A stretch of 36,647 nucleotides of DNA from Verrucomicrobiia bacterium (lineage in GTDB: Bacteria > Verrucomicrobiota > Verrucomicrobiia > Palsa-1439). The first letter of the stretch is position 1. Every line of letters starts with the position of its first letter. The notes beneath the pieces were generated by a model. That model worked only from the letters and a program-made list of their open reading frames with translations, had not been told where the DNA came from and searched no databases. A program made the translations under genes and the position numbers. The stretch spans positions 1 to 36,647 of the forward strand of contig JANWVU010000009.1 of assembly GCA_025056465.1 (NCBI GenBank), in the 5' to 3' direction. Below are positions 1 to 9,454 of this stretch, one piece after another.

Positions 1-8
1 AGATCGCA

Positions 9-1328
9 CTAGGTCTGATCGGCTGAGAGACGGCGAAACCGCACCCGTCGCAACCCGCGAGGTGTCACCTCCTCTGCCGTGATTAGGTAATTTTCCACAC
101 GCAACTCCTCACCCGCTTTGGGCATTCGCCCCCATTTGCTCAAGCACCATTTTTCGACCGTCATGGTGGTGTGACGCGGTAACGGCCAGTTCATTTCGTT
201 GGCCACGTCGCGGATTGGCATGTCGGCGTCCACCAAGATGGAATCTTCGGTGCGATCGAAGATGGGCCCTTTCTCGATGTCGAACTCATCCCGAATGTCA
301 CCCACCAACTCCTCCAACACATCCTCGAAGCTGACGATGCCTTGCATCTGGTTCTGCGCGTCAATCACCACCGCCAGATGGCTGCGTGATTTCTGAAACA
401 ACTGCAACATCGCCGGTAGCCGCGTCTCGGGCGTGAATGTCAGGACCGGTCGCATGATATCGGTCAGCCGCGCTTGTTCTGGTCCGAGACTGACGACCTG
501 CCAGAGCAACTCCTTCACGTGGACGATACCAAGCACGTCCTCCAGACGATCGCCACAGACCGGTAGCCGACTGTAACCCGCTTGCTCAGCGATTTTGAGA
601 TTTTGCGCCAACGGCGCGCTCGCCCACAACACGCTCACGCGGTCCTTAGGGATCATGATTTCCGCAGCGGTGGTCTCGCGCAGCCGGAGTGCTTTCAGCA
701 ACAGACGATTGATCAACTGATCCGACGGATGGACGTGCCGCGCATGCATCAGCACATACTGCAACTCTTCATGGGTGAACCGGTGTTCGGTCTCGGTTGC
801 CGGTGGGATGCCCACCCATCGCAGCAGAAGGTTGGCCGTGCCGTTCAAGAGCCAGATTGCCGGCAGGAAAAGATAGTAAAAAATGGTCAGCGGTGGCGAG
901 GACCACAGCGTGATCCGGCGGGGGTACCGTATTGCCAGTGACTTAGGCGCCAGTTCGCCAATCACAATGTGCATGAATGTGATGATGGAAAACGCCAACA
1001 CATAACTGGTCGTCCGCACGGTCGTCTCCGACTGGACGCCCAACGCCGCGAGCGGCCGCTCAATCCAGTGCGCCAAATACGGTTCGCCCAACCAACCCAG
1101 ACCCAAGCTTGCCAACGTGATGCCGAGTTGGGTGGCGGAGAGATACGCATCGAGATGGCTGATTACGTGCAACGATTGGCGAACACGCCATCCACCTCCC
1201 GGCAGCATGGGGCGCAACTGGCTCGCGCGCACCTTGACGATGGCAAACTCGGTGGCCACAAAAAATCCATTGGCCAGCACCAACAACACGATCACCATCA
1301 ACTGCCAGCTCAGATGAATCCATTCCAT
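9..1328 (-). CDS. Hemolysin/CNNM-CorC family transporter-like protein (DUF21 + CBS pair + CorC_HlyC domain)
   Basis: 439 aa; N-terminal TM DUF21 region (ANGFFVATEFAIVKVR), CBS-like region, C-terminal acidic transporter-associated domain; full-length ORF. Confidence 0.93.
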   Translation of the reverse strand: MEWIHLSWQLMVIVLLVLANGFFVATEFAIVKVRASQLRPMLPGGGWRVRQSLHVISHLDAYLSATQLGITLASLGLGWLGEPYLAHWIERPLAALGVQSETTVRTTSYVLAFSIITFMHIVIGELAPKSLAIRYPRRITLWSSPPLTIFYYLFLPAIWLLNGTANLLLRWVGIPPATETEHRFTHEELQYVLMHARHVHPSDQLINRLLLKALRLRETTAAEIMIPKDRVSVLWASAPLAQNLKIAEQAGYSRLPVCGDRLEDVLGIVHVKELLWQVVSLGPEQARLTDIMRPVLTFTPETRLPAMLQLFQKSRSHLAVVIDAQNQMQGIVSFEDVLEELVGDIRDEFDIEKGPIFDRTEDSILVDADMPIRDVANEMNWPLPRHTTMTVEKWCLSKWGRMPKAGEELRVENYLITAEEVTPRGLRRVRFRRLSADQT

Positions 1329-1381
1329 GCCGGCTATGTACTCCCGCCGTGCCCGTCGAGTAAAGCTCCCCTGTCCGTTGC

Positions 1382-1409
1382 TTGCCGCATGCGGGGCATC
1401 TGCTACACT
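1382..1409 (+). promoter_or_regulatory. Putative sigma70-type promoter of kdsC, leaderless layout
   Basis: TTGCCG-16-TACACT, only 8 nt before ATG 1418. Confidence 0.5.
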
Positions 1410-1417
1410 GCGCGGCG

Positions 1418-1951
1418 ATGATTTCTCAGGCGGAATTGCAACAGCGACTGCGGCGCGTGCGGTGTTTGTTGTTGGACGTGGACGGTGTGCTGACCGACGG
1501 CAAACTGTACTTCAACGGACAGGGCGATGAGTGGAAAGCGTTCGACGTGCAGGACGGTCATGCGATCGCGATGGCGTTGCGGGTTGGGCTGCCGGTCGGG
1601 TTCGTGTCCGGCCGACCTTCCGCAGCGACCGCACGTCGGGCGGCGGAGTTGGGCGTCTCGATTTGCGTTCAGAAAGGCGTGAACAAAATGGAGTCGGTGA
1701 CCGAAATCCGTGAGCAACTTCGGTTGACCAATGAGCAACTGGCATTCGTTGGCGACGAGTTGGTGGACCTACCGGTGATGCGTCGGGTGGGGTTGGCGAT
1801 TGCGGTGCCGAACGCCGTGCCCGAGGTGAAAAAAGTCGCTCACTACTGCACACGTGCGGCCGGGGGCAACGGCGCCGTGCGCGAGGTGATTGAGTTGGTG
1901 CTCAAGGCGCAAGGCACGTGGGCGACCGCCATCGAGAAATACCTCGCATGA
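1418..1951 (+). CDS. kdsC: KdsC-like HAD phosphatase (3-deoxy-D-manno-octulosonate-8-phosphate phosphatase)
   Basis: LLLDVDGVLTDGKLYF motif, GDELVDLPVM motif; followed by lptC/lptA/lptB; start set at ATG 1418 inside the 1382 ORF. Confidence 0.9.
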   Translation: MISQAELQQRLRRVRCLLLDVDGVLTDGKLYFNGQGDEWKAFDVQDGHAIAMALRVGLPVGFVSGRPSAATARRAAELGVSICVQKGVNKMESVTEIREQLRLTNEQLAFVGDELVDLPVMRRVGLAIAVPNAVPEVKKVAHYCTRAAGGNGAVREVIELVLKAQGTWATAIEKYLA

Positions 1952-2373
1952 GCAAGGTCCGACACTTTCTTGGGATCGTTCTCGCCGGATTGTGGGCCAG
2001 TGCTGTTGTTTTCTCCGACCAGTTGGCCGGTGGGTATGTGGAGAAGTTTGAAGTGCCTGAACGCGACGCCGACGGCAATCTGGTCTGGATGATCCGGGGC
2101 GAGCGAGGCCAGTTTCTCGACGATGGTCGGTTGCAAATCGAAAAGTTGCGGGCGGAGTTTTATTCAAGCAATCGTGTGGAATACGTCTTCACCAGTGATT
2201 CGGCCACGTTGGATCAGCACAATCGCCACGCGCGGATGGCATCTCCGATTCGGCTAGAAGGGCCCGGTCTTATCGTTGTGGGCAACGGGGCGGAGTGGTG
2301 GGGCAGCAGCAACCTGTTTCACATCGAGGGCCAAGTGCGTGTGGTGCTGAGCGGGGATTCGGGCGAACGATGA
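1948..2373 (+). CDS. lptC: LPS export ABC transporter periplasmic protein LptC-like
   Basis: Single N-terminal TM, LptC-like repeats, 4-bp overlap with kdsC and position between kdsC and lptA. Confidence 0.75.
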   Translation: MSKVRHFLGIVLAGLWASAVVFSDQLAGGYVEKFEVPERDADGNLVWMIRGERGQFLDDGRLQIEKLRAEFYSSNRVEYVFTSDSATLDQHNRHARMASPIRLEGPGLIVVGNGAEWWGSSNLFHIEGQVRVVLSGDSGER

Positions 2374-2909
2374 TCAAGACCATCGCCCTGCTCGCGATTC
2401 TGCTTGCCTTACCGGTTTCGGCGACGGCGGATGAATCCTCAGCCCCCACTGCGCCTCAACCCACGATTGTGACCAGCGAGAAACTGTCGGTGGATTATCT
2501 GCAAAACATCGGCACCTTTACCGGGAATGTTTTGGTAGTTGACCCTCGAATCACGGTTCGAGCGGATCAGATGGTGGTGTGGTTTGAGCGCGCGACGAAC
2601 ACTGTCACCCGTTCGCGCAGCGGGGAATTGGCAGGGCGCCAACTAAGCCGGATTTTGGCGAAAGGCGGAGTCGTCATCACGCTCAACGACCGAAAAGCCA
2701 AAGCCGAGGAGGCTGAATACACCGCGCACGACGGACGGGTGGTGCTGAGTGGTCAACCTGAACTGGACACCCCCGACGGTCGGGTCAGCGGCGAGACGAT
2801 CGTGTTCTGGCGTGACACCAAGAAAATTGAGGTGGAGTCGCGGACGCGGTTGTTGTTTTACCCGGAAGAACAGCGAGCCGCGCCGACCGAGTCGAACGAC
2901 ACCCCATGA
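2371..2909 (+). CDS. lptA: LptA/OstA-like periplasmic LPS transport protein
   Basis: Signal peptide; OstA-like beta repeats (ITVRADQMVVWFE, DGRVSGETIVFWRDTKKIEVE); overlaps lptC stop and lptB start. Confidence 0.78.
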
Positions 2910-3742
2910 GTCCACCGTCACCTGCACCGCCGTCGTGCGTCGCGGCGCGCGACTTGAGTCACTCAGCCAGCTTGCTAGACTCGCGAGCCGTGGAGCCGAC
3001 CAGCACGTCAACCCCACCGGATGCTTTGTTGCGCACGGAGGCACTGGTCAAGACTTACGGTCAGCGACGCGTGGTGGATGGTGTGGGCATTTATGTGCGT
3101 GCGGGGGAGGTGGTGGGTTTGTTGGGTCCGAATGGCGCCGGAAAGACAACCACGTTTTACATGACAATTGGTCTGGTGCGTCCTGACGGTGGGAAGGTCT
3201 GGTTCGACGGACAGGACATCACGCATTGGCCCATTCATCGTCGCGCGCGATTCGGTATGGGATACTTGGCGCAGGAACCCAGCGTGTTTCGCAAGTTGAC
3301 GGTTGAGGAGAATCTCTTGGCGATACTCGAATTGCTTCCGCTGTCGGCGACCGAGCGACAACAGCGGTTGGAGGCGTTGTTGGAGGAACTTGACCTTGCC
3401 CCGTTGGCCAAAAATAAAGCGTACACCCTCAGCGGGGGAGAACGACGTCGGCTCGAAATCACCCGCGCGCTGGTTACCGGCCCGAAGCTGTTGCTGCTCG
3501 ATGAGCCGTTTAGTGGAGTGGATCCGATCGCGGTCCAAGAAGTGCAGCAAATCATCGGAGAACTGCAACGACGGGGTCTCGGCATTTTGATCACCGATCA
3601 CAACGTGCGCGAGGCGCTGCGGGTGGTGAACCGCGCCTACATCATTCATCACGGCCGGGTGTTGCGGGAAGGCACCAGCGAGTTTCTGATCAACGACCCG
3701 AAAAGCCGCGAGATTTATCTGGGGCCGGAGTTTACGATGTGA
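2906..3742 (+). CDS. lptB: LPS export ABC transporter ATP-binding protein LptB (true start may be GTG 2990)
   Basis: Walker A GPNGAGKTT, signature LSGGERRRLEI, Walker B LLLLDEPFSGVDPIA; typical LptB GMGYLAQEPSVFRKLTVEEN. Confidence 0.95.
   Translation: MSPPSPAPPSCVAARDLSHSASLLDSRAVEPTSTSTPPDALLRTEALVKTYGQRRVVDGVGIYVRAGEVVGLLGPNGAGKTTTFYMTIGLVRPDGGKVWFDGQDITHWPIHRRARFGMGYLAQEPSVFRKLTVEENLLAILELLPLSATERQQRLEALLEELDLAPLAKNKAYTLSGGERRRLEITRALVTGPKLLLLDEPFSGVDPIAVQEVQQIIGELQRRGLGILITDHNVREALRVVNRAYIIHHGRVLREGTSEFLINDPKSREIYLGPEFTM
2954..2981 (+). promoter_or_regulatory. Putative internal promoter for lptB, leaderless layout
   Basis: TTGAGT-16-TAGACT then 8 nt to in-frame GTG 2990. Confidence 0.45.
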
Positions 3743-3777
3743 ATTCGCTTAAGCATCCAGCACAGCAGCGTGTTTAC

Positions 3778-3798
3778 AGCTCCGCGCCTGGCGGAGCT
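3778..3798. other. Perfect 8-bp-stem hairpin in the lptB-hprK spacer
   Basis: AGCTCCGC-GCCTG-GCGGAGCT; no following T-tract. Confidence 0.7.
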
Positions 3799-3860
3799 CA
3801 GCGTGGACGATGTTCGTGTTGTGAGTGCAGAGGCGGCTTGGGAACTCGGAGGTGAGCGCG

Positions 3861-4826
3861 ATGTCTCCTCCCTCCACTGTGGTCACGGTTGAAAAATTTT
3901 ACCTAAACCACGCCCAGACTCTACAGTTGAAGCTGGTGGCCGGTGGGGCGGGATTGTCGCGGCCTATTCGCGAGGGCTCGATCAACCGCCCGGGTTTGGC
4001 GTTAGCAGGTTTTCTCCGATATTTCGCTTACAAGCGCGTCCAGGTGATCGGAGGTGCGGAGCATCAATTCTTGAAATCACTGACACCGAGCGAAGCGGTC
4101 GCACGGATCGAGGCGATGTTGCGACGAAAAATTCCGTGTTTGGTCTTTGCACGCAATCTGCAACCGCCTGCGGCCGTGGAGGAGGCATGCGAACGGATGC
4201 AAACGCCACTGTTCCGGACACCCATGAGCACCATGAAGTTCATCAACGCGGCCACGATCGCATTGGAGATGGATTTTGCGCCCACCGTGAGCGAGCAAGG
4301 ATCGATGGTGGACATTCTTGGCATCGGCGTGTTGATTCGCGGGGAAAGTGGCGTGGGCAAAAGCGAAAGCGTGTTGGCGCTAATCGAGAGGGGTTATTCG
4401 TTGGTCAGCGACGACGTCACGCGCATCCGCTTGATGGAGGGGCGGGAGTTGATTGGAACATCGGCAGAGACCACCCGGTATCACATGGAGGTGCGCGGGC
4501 TGGGAATCATTAATGTGCCGGCCATCTTCGGCGTGGCCAGCGTGCGGACAGAGAAGCGGTTGGATTTGGTGGTCACCTTGCTGGATTGGCATAAGATGAC
4601 GGACATCGAGCGCACCGGTTTGGAACAGCACACCTACAACATACTGGGCATCGAGGTGCCGCATGTAACAATACCGGTACGACCGGGGCGAGACCTGGCG
4701 CGTTTGATTGAGGTCGCGGCGCTCGACCAAAAACTCAAGAGCATGGGACACAACGCCGCCCGCGAGTTTAATGAACGACTGATCGCGCGGATGCGCGGTG
4801 CGAGTGGTCTGTTACCAAGCACCTAA
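3861..4826 (+). CDS. hprK: HPr kinase/phosphorylase
   Basis: Walker A GESGVGKSE, HPrK signature region EVRGLGIINVPAIFG; SD-like GGAGG before ATG 3861; followed by HPr. Confidence 0.93.
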   Translation: MSPPSTVVTVEKFYLNHAQTLQLKLVAGGAGLSRPIREGSINRPGLALAGFLRYFAYKRVQVIGGAEHQFLKSLTPSEAVARIEAMLRRKIPCLVFARNLQPPAAVEEACERMQTPLFRTPMSTMKFINAATIALEMDFAPTVSEQGSMVDILGIGVLIRGESGVGKSESVLALIERGYSLVSDDVTRIRLMEGRELIGTSAETTRYHMEVRGLGIINVPAIFGVASVRTEKRLDLVVTLLDWHKMTDIERTGLEQHTYNILGIEVPHVTIPVRPGRDLARLIEVAALDQKLKSMGHNAAREFNERLIARMRGASGLLPST

Positions 4827-4840
4827 CCGAAAAATTGCGT

Positions 4841-5152
4841 ATGTCGGTGTTCAAAAAAAATCCCTCGTCAAACACGCCCCAGCAACGGGTGGTCAAGGAA
4901 CTTACCGTCACAAACAAACTCGGTATCCATGCGCGACCGGCAGCGCTGTTTGTGAAAACGGCGGGTCGCTTTGAAAGCAACATCAGCGTCGAGAAGGATG
5001 GTGAGGTCGTCAACGGCAAAAGTATTATGGGGTTGATCATGCTGGCGGCGGGCTATGGGTCGCGGGTCAAAATCATCGCGGAGGGCAAGGACGCCGAGGC
5101 GGCAATCAGCGAGCTGGAAAAACTGTTTGAGCGCAAGTTTGACGAGGAGTAG
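4841..5152 (+). CDS. ptsH: Phosphocarrier protein HPr
   Basis: GIHARPAALF (active His) and NGKSIMGLIML (regulatory Ser) motifs intact. Confidence 0.95.
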   Translation: MSVFKKNPSSNTPQQRVVKELTVTNKLGIHARPAALFVKTAGRFESNISVEKDGEVVNGKSIMGLIMLAAGYGSRVKIIAEGKDAEAAISELEKLFERKFDEE

Positions 5153-5166
5153 AAACGACGTGGAAC

Positions 5167-6933
5167 ATGAACAAGCCCACGGCGACCGAAAAAGTCTTTC
5201 AGGGCATCGGCGTCTCCCCCGGGGTCGCCCACGGAAAGATTTTTGTCTACAGCGTCGCCGAGGAGGCCGTTCCGCAGTATGACATCAATGACGAGGATGT
5301 TCCGAAAGAGCTAAACCGTTTTGAACAGGCGCTGATCAAAACGCGCGCGCAGTTGCATGAGTTGCAGCGTCGCATCGAGACCGGCACCGGCGCCTCCGTG
5401 TTGACCAACATCGTCGAGGTGCACCTTGCACTCACCGAGGACCCGGTACTGATTGACCAAGTGGGCAAGTTGCTTAGCGAAGAAAAAAAGAATGTGGATT
5501 TTATTTTCCACAAGGTTGCTCAGCGATACGTCCAAACCTTGTCCACGTTGGATGACGAATTTTTCCGGGAACGCGCGGTGGATGTGCAGGATGTTTGCCG
5601 ACGTATCTTGCGAAACTTGCTCGGCCACGAACACCGCGAGTTGTCGAGTTTGCCGCCCGACACCATCGTGATTGCCTACGACCTCGCTCCCACGGACACA
5701 ACCGCGTTGGATCGCACGCACGTGCTGGGCTTCGCCACCGACGTCGGCAGCCACACGTCCCACACGGCGATCATGGCGCGTTCGATGAACCTGCCGGCGG
5801 TGGTGGGGCTGCGGGACATCAGCCAGAAAGTCCATGACGGCCAGCCGGCCATCCTCGACGGGTACAGTGGCACGGTCATCGTCGATCCCAGCCCGCAAAC
5901 GTTGTTCGTGTACGGGCAGCTCGAAGTCAAACGTCACAACGTTCGGGAGCGCTTGGCCCAACTCCGTGACCTACCGGCCGAGACGCTCGATCATCACCGC
6001 GTTACGTTGGCCGGCAACATCGAGCTGCCGGAAGATGTGCCGGCTTTGAAACAGGTCGGTGCGGAGGGAATTGGCCTTTTCCGCACGGAGTTTTTATATC
6101 TAAAGCGACCTGATTTCCCCAGCGAGGACGAGCAATATGAAACCTACGCGAAAGTCGTCCGCGAGATGGCACCGCACGCAGTGATCATCCGCACGCTCGA
6201 CCTTGGCGGAGATAAGTTTCACTCAGAGGAATCAAAGGTACCGGAAATTAACCCCTTCCTAGGATTTCGCGGTATTCGATTCTGTTTGGGGCGACCCGAT
6301 ATTTTTGAAACCCAGCTTCGTGCCATCTTGCGCGCGAGCGCACACGGCAACGTCATGGTGATGTACCCGATGATCAGTCATGTGGGCGAGGTGATTCAGG
6401 CAAACGAGATTCTTGAGCAGGTTAAAGCCAGTCTGCGGCAGAAACAGATCCCCTTCGATGAGAACATCCAGGTGGGTGCAATGATCGAGGTGCCATCCGC
6501 CGCACTAACGGCAGAGATGATCGCGCAGGAAGTGGACTTCTTCAGCATCGGTAGCAACGATCTCATTCAATACACGATGGCAGTGGACCGCGTAAACGAG
6601 AAGGTCGCTAACCTCTACGAACCCACCAACCCGGCCATCTTGCGCCTGATTCGCAACACCGTGGAGAGTGCCCATAACAACAACATTTGGGTCGGTGTCT
6701 GCGGTGAGATGGCTGGCGATCCATTATTCGCGCCGTTGTTGGTCGGCATGGGTGTGGACGAACTGAGCATGGGCGCTTCCAATTTGCCACGCGTCAAAGA
6801 GGTCATCCGGCGGATGACCTACCAGGAAGCGCAAGAATTGGCTGCTGCTAGTCTCCATGCCACCAATGGCCGGGACGTGCTCGGGATGCTTCAGGCGTTG
6901 CTGGAACGCGTAGATCCCGACCTGTTGATCTAG
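5167..6933 (+). CDS. ptsI: Phosphoenolpyruvate-protein phosphotransferase (enzyme I)
   Basis: 588 aa; GSHTSHTAIMARSMNLPAVVG phospho-His motif; GIGLFRTEFLY; IGSNDLIQYTMAVDR. Confidence 0.97.
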   Translation: MNKPTATEKVFQGIGVSPGVAHGKIFVYSVAEEAVPQYDINDEDVPKELNRFEQALIKTRAQLHELQRRIETGTGASVLTNIVEVHLALTEDPVLIDQVGKLLSEEKKNVDFIFHKVAQRYVQTLSTLDDEFFRERAVDVQDVCRRILRNLLGHEHRELSSLPPDTIVIAYDLAPTDTTALDRTHVLGFATDVGSHTSHTAIMARSMNLPAVVGLRDISQKVHDGQPAILDGYSGTVIVDPSPQTLFVYGQLEVKRHNVRERLAQLRDLPAETLDHHRVTLAGNIELPEDVPALKQVGAEGIGLFRTEFLYLKRPDFPSEDEQYETYAKVVREMAPHAVIIRTLDLGGDKFHSEESKVPEINPFLGFRGIRFCLGRPDIFETQLRAILRASAHGNVMVMYPMISHVGEVIQANEILEQVKASLRQKQIPFDENIQVGAMIEVPSAALTAEMIAQEVDFFSIGSNDLIQYTMAVDRVNEKVANLYEPTNPAILRLIRNTVESAHNNNIWVGVCGEMAGDPLFAPLLVGMGVDELSMGASNLPRVKEVIRRMTYQEAQELAAASLHATNGRDVLGMLQALLERVDPDLLI

Positions 6934-7779
6934 ATGCGGCGCGCGGTTATCGACATCGGAACCAACACCGTCAAATTGTTGGTCGCCGATGTGGACGGCG
7001 AGCGCGTGACAGTGTTGATCAACGAAGACACCACCACTCGCCTCGGCGAAGGTCTCACGCGAACCGGGCACCTCAATCCCCAAGCCATCCGTCGCACACT
7101 CGATGCCGTAGAACATTACCGACAGCTCGCAGCGCAACACGGTGCCGAACGCATTCGTGTGCTGGCCACCTGCGCGGCGCGTGAAGCCGCAAACGACACC
7201 GACCTCGTGCGTGCTGTCAAAGACCGGTGCGGCTTGGTCGTGGAGGTAATCGGCGGCGAGACGGAGGCGGAATTGATCTGGCGCGGAGTTCACTCCGATC
7301 CACAATTCCGTGATGTGCGTGGTCCGGTGTTGGATGTGGGTGGTGGAAGTAGCGAAATGATTCTGCCGCCCTACCGGGTTAGTCTGCCGCTGGGCGCGGT
7401 GCGCTTGACCGAACGATACGGCGAGGATGTTGCGACACTCACACACCACATTCGGGAGCTGCTTGCTCAACACGCCGCGCCGTTCCGCGCGGTGGACGGG
7501 ATCGCCATTGGCACCGGCGGCTCCGTGGTGACGCTGGCGAGGCTGGAGCATGCGGAGGTCCATGGCGCGATCCTAACCGCATCGCAAGTGCGTGCGCTGG
7601 TGATGAAATTGCACGCGATCCCGTTACCTCAACGCCGCACCTACCCGCGCTTACCTCCCGAACGGGCGGACATCATCGTCGCCGGTGGGCTGATTGTGTT
7701 GTTGATGATGGAAGCTGTCGGTGCGCATCGCCTTCTGGTCAGCACACGCAATTTGCGTTTCGGTGCGTTATGGGACTGA
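6934..7779 (+). CDS. Ppx/GppA-type exopolyphosphatase/pppGpp phosphohydrolase domain protein (short form)
   Basis: RRAVIDIGTNTVKLLVADV, LDVGGGSSEMIL, GTGGSVVTLA; abuts the ptsI stop (TAGATG). Confidence 0.88.
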   Translation: MRRAVIDIGTNTVKLLVADVDGERVTVLINEDTTTRLGEGLTRTGHLNPQAIRRTLDAVEHYRQLAAQHGAERIRVLATCAAREAANDTDLVRAVKDRCGLVVEVIGGETEAELIWRGVHSDPQFRDVRGPVLDVGGGSSEMILPPYRVSLPLGAVRLTERYGEDVATLTHHIRELLAQHAAPFRAVDGIAIGTGGSVVTLARLEHAEVHGAILTASQVRALVMKLHAIPLPQRRTYPRLPPERADIIVAGGLIVLLMMEAVGAHRLLVSTRNLRFGALWD

Positions 7780-8571
7780 GGTCAGTTCCGAGGTCGCGCG
7801 ACGACGTCGCCGCTCCAGCAACCATGCGACCCACACACACGCCTCATACAGCAGATACATTGGCCCCGCCAACAGCGCCATGTTGAACGGGTCGGTTGTC
7901 GGGGTCACAAACGCGGACACCACCAAAATCGCAACCAGCACTTGAGGACGTTTCTGACGCAAAAATTCGTGCGTGACGATGCCCAACTTGGCGAGCACCA
8001 AGATGACCAACGGCAGTTCAAAACACAGTCCGAAGGCCAACAACATGTGCGTCACAAAGGCCACATAGTTATCAATGGTCCACTCCGACCGGATGCCGAG
8101 CCGTTCGTTGAAGTGAAGGAAAAACCGTAGTCCTGCCGGGACCACGACGAAATACGCCATCGCCGCCCCCAACAAAAACATACCGGCCCCCGCACTGAAT
8201 GCCGGCCACAACAGTCCGCGTTCCTGTCGGGTCAACGCCGGTAGGACGAACTGCCCGATAAAATACAGAATCAGCGGGCAGGCAACCACCAGCCCGGCAT
8301 ACAGCGCCAACCGCATCGCCAACGTGAACCCACCAGCCACCTCCAACGTGCGCAGATAGGCCGACGCATCGCCCGTGACGCGTTGCAACGGCCAAATCAC
8401 AAGCCGCAACAAGTCCGGCGCAAAAATAAAACAGCCAATCATCGCTACAGCGAGCGCCGCTAAAGACTTGATCAGTGTCCAGCGCAGTTCTTCGAGATGA
8501 ACTAGAAACGGCTGCACTAGCGGCGCGTCGGTCGAGTTGTCCGGCTCGCGTTCCGGCGCCGAGCTCATCAC
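7768..8571 (-). CDS. tatC: Sec-independent protein translocase TatC
   Basis: 267 aa, six TM segments, HLEELRWTLIKSL and FELPLVILVL motifs; next to tatA. Confidence 0.95.
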   Translation of the reverse strand: MMSSAPEREPDNSTDAPLVQPFLVHLEELRWTLIKSLAALAVAMIGCFIFAPDLLRLVIWPLQRVTGDASAYLRTLEVAGGFTLAMRLALYAGLVVACPLILYFIGQFVLPALTRQERGLLWPAFSAGAGMFLLGAAMAYFVVVPAGLRFFLHFNERLGIRSEWTIDNYVAFVTHMLLAFGLCFELPLVILVLAKLGIVTHEFLRQKRPQVLVAILVVSAFVTPTTDPFNMALLAGPMYLLYEACVWVAWLLERRRRRATSELTSVP

Positions 8572-8600
8572 ATGTCCGCCCTACCGGGCCGCTCAGTCCC

Positions 8601-8822
8601 TCACGCCGGTTTACCGGACGAGTTGGACGGCGAAGCGGGCGGCGGGGATGGTTTGGTAGTGGCGGGAGGTTCTTCGTCGCTGGAAATGTCGCGTGCCGCT
8701 TTTTTGAACTCTTTCACGCCCTGACCCATCGAGCGCATCATTTCGGGAATCCGCTTCGCGCCGAACAGCAACAACACCACCAATACGATCCAGAAGATCT
8801 CCCAACCGCCAATGTTGCCCAT
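8601..8822 (-). CDS. tatA: Twin-arginine translocase TatA/E family subunit
   Basis: MGNIGGWEIFWIVLVVLLLFGAKRIPEMMRSMGQGVKEFKKA; SD AAAGGAG upstream. Confidence 0.95.
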   Translation of the reverse strand: MGNIGGWEIFWIVLVVLLLFGAKRIPEMMRSMGQGVKEFKKAARDISSDEEPPATTKPSPPPASPSNSSGKPA

Positions 8823-8889
8823 AAAGGCTCCTTTCGCCGGTCATCCTACCGGCGACATGGGTGGCCGTCAACGACGCGTAGTCAGGATT

Positions 8890-9435
8890 TCAGGGACTGA
8901 CCGTGATGAACTCGCAACGACGGTTTTTCGACCAGGCGGACTCGTCATGCCCGATCACTGCCGGTCGGTCCTCGCCGTAGCTAATCGTTGTGATCCGATC
9001 CGCGGCGATGCCCAGCCGAATCAATTCTTCGCGACACGCCAACGCGCGCCGTTCACCGAGCGCGCGGTTGTACTCCGCCGTGCCGCGCTCGTCGCAGTGA
9101 CCCTCGATGATGAGCTTCTTGTTGTTTCCCCGCAACGCATTCGCCACAGCCTGCAACTTGGGAAGCTCGCTCGGGCGCACCAACGCACTGTCGAACTCGA
9201 AATAAACTGGCTCAAACTCACCGTGCTGCCCCCACGTCCCTGCTGGCCGGCCACCCGTCATCCCAACGCCCGTGCTGTCCAACGGCGTGATGCCGCCCAT
9301 CTGCCCCGCGCCACTGCCCAAACCCGATCCATCCCCACCCTGCTTGGGTGCCGGCGGATGACGGCAACCCGTCAGCGTGCTGATTGCCAATGCAGAAATG
9401 ATTGTTATCCGTAAAAGAAATTGAAACACTCGCAT
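8890..9435 (-). CDS. pal: Peptidoglycan-associated lipoprotein (OmpA C-terminal domain)
   Basis: Lipobox STLTGC; EGHCDERGTAEYNRALGERRA; start trimmed to ATG 9435. Confidence 0.93.
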   Translation of the reverse strand: MRVFQFLLRITIISALAISTLTGCRHPPAPKQGGDGSGLGSGAGQMGGITPLDSTGVGMTGGRPAGTWGQHGEFEPVYFEFDSALVRPSELPKLQAVANALRGNNKKLIIEGHCDERGTAEYNRALGERRALACREELIRLGIAADRITTISYGEDRPAVIGHDESAWSKNRRCEFITVSP

Positions 9436-9454
9436 GTCCTCCGCGCTCCTTGTG

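Noticed and set aside
7771-7790. GGGACTGA-GG-TCAGTTCC as a terminator for ppx/tatC
   Set aside because: Loop of only 2 nt with a mismatch and no T-tract; not a convincing terminator.
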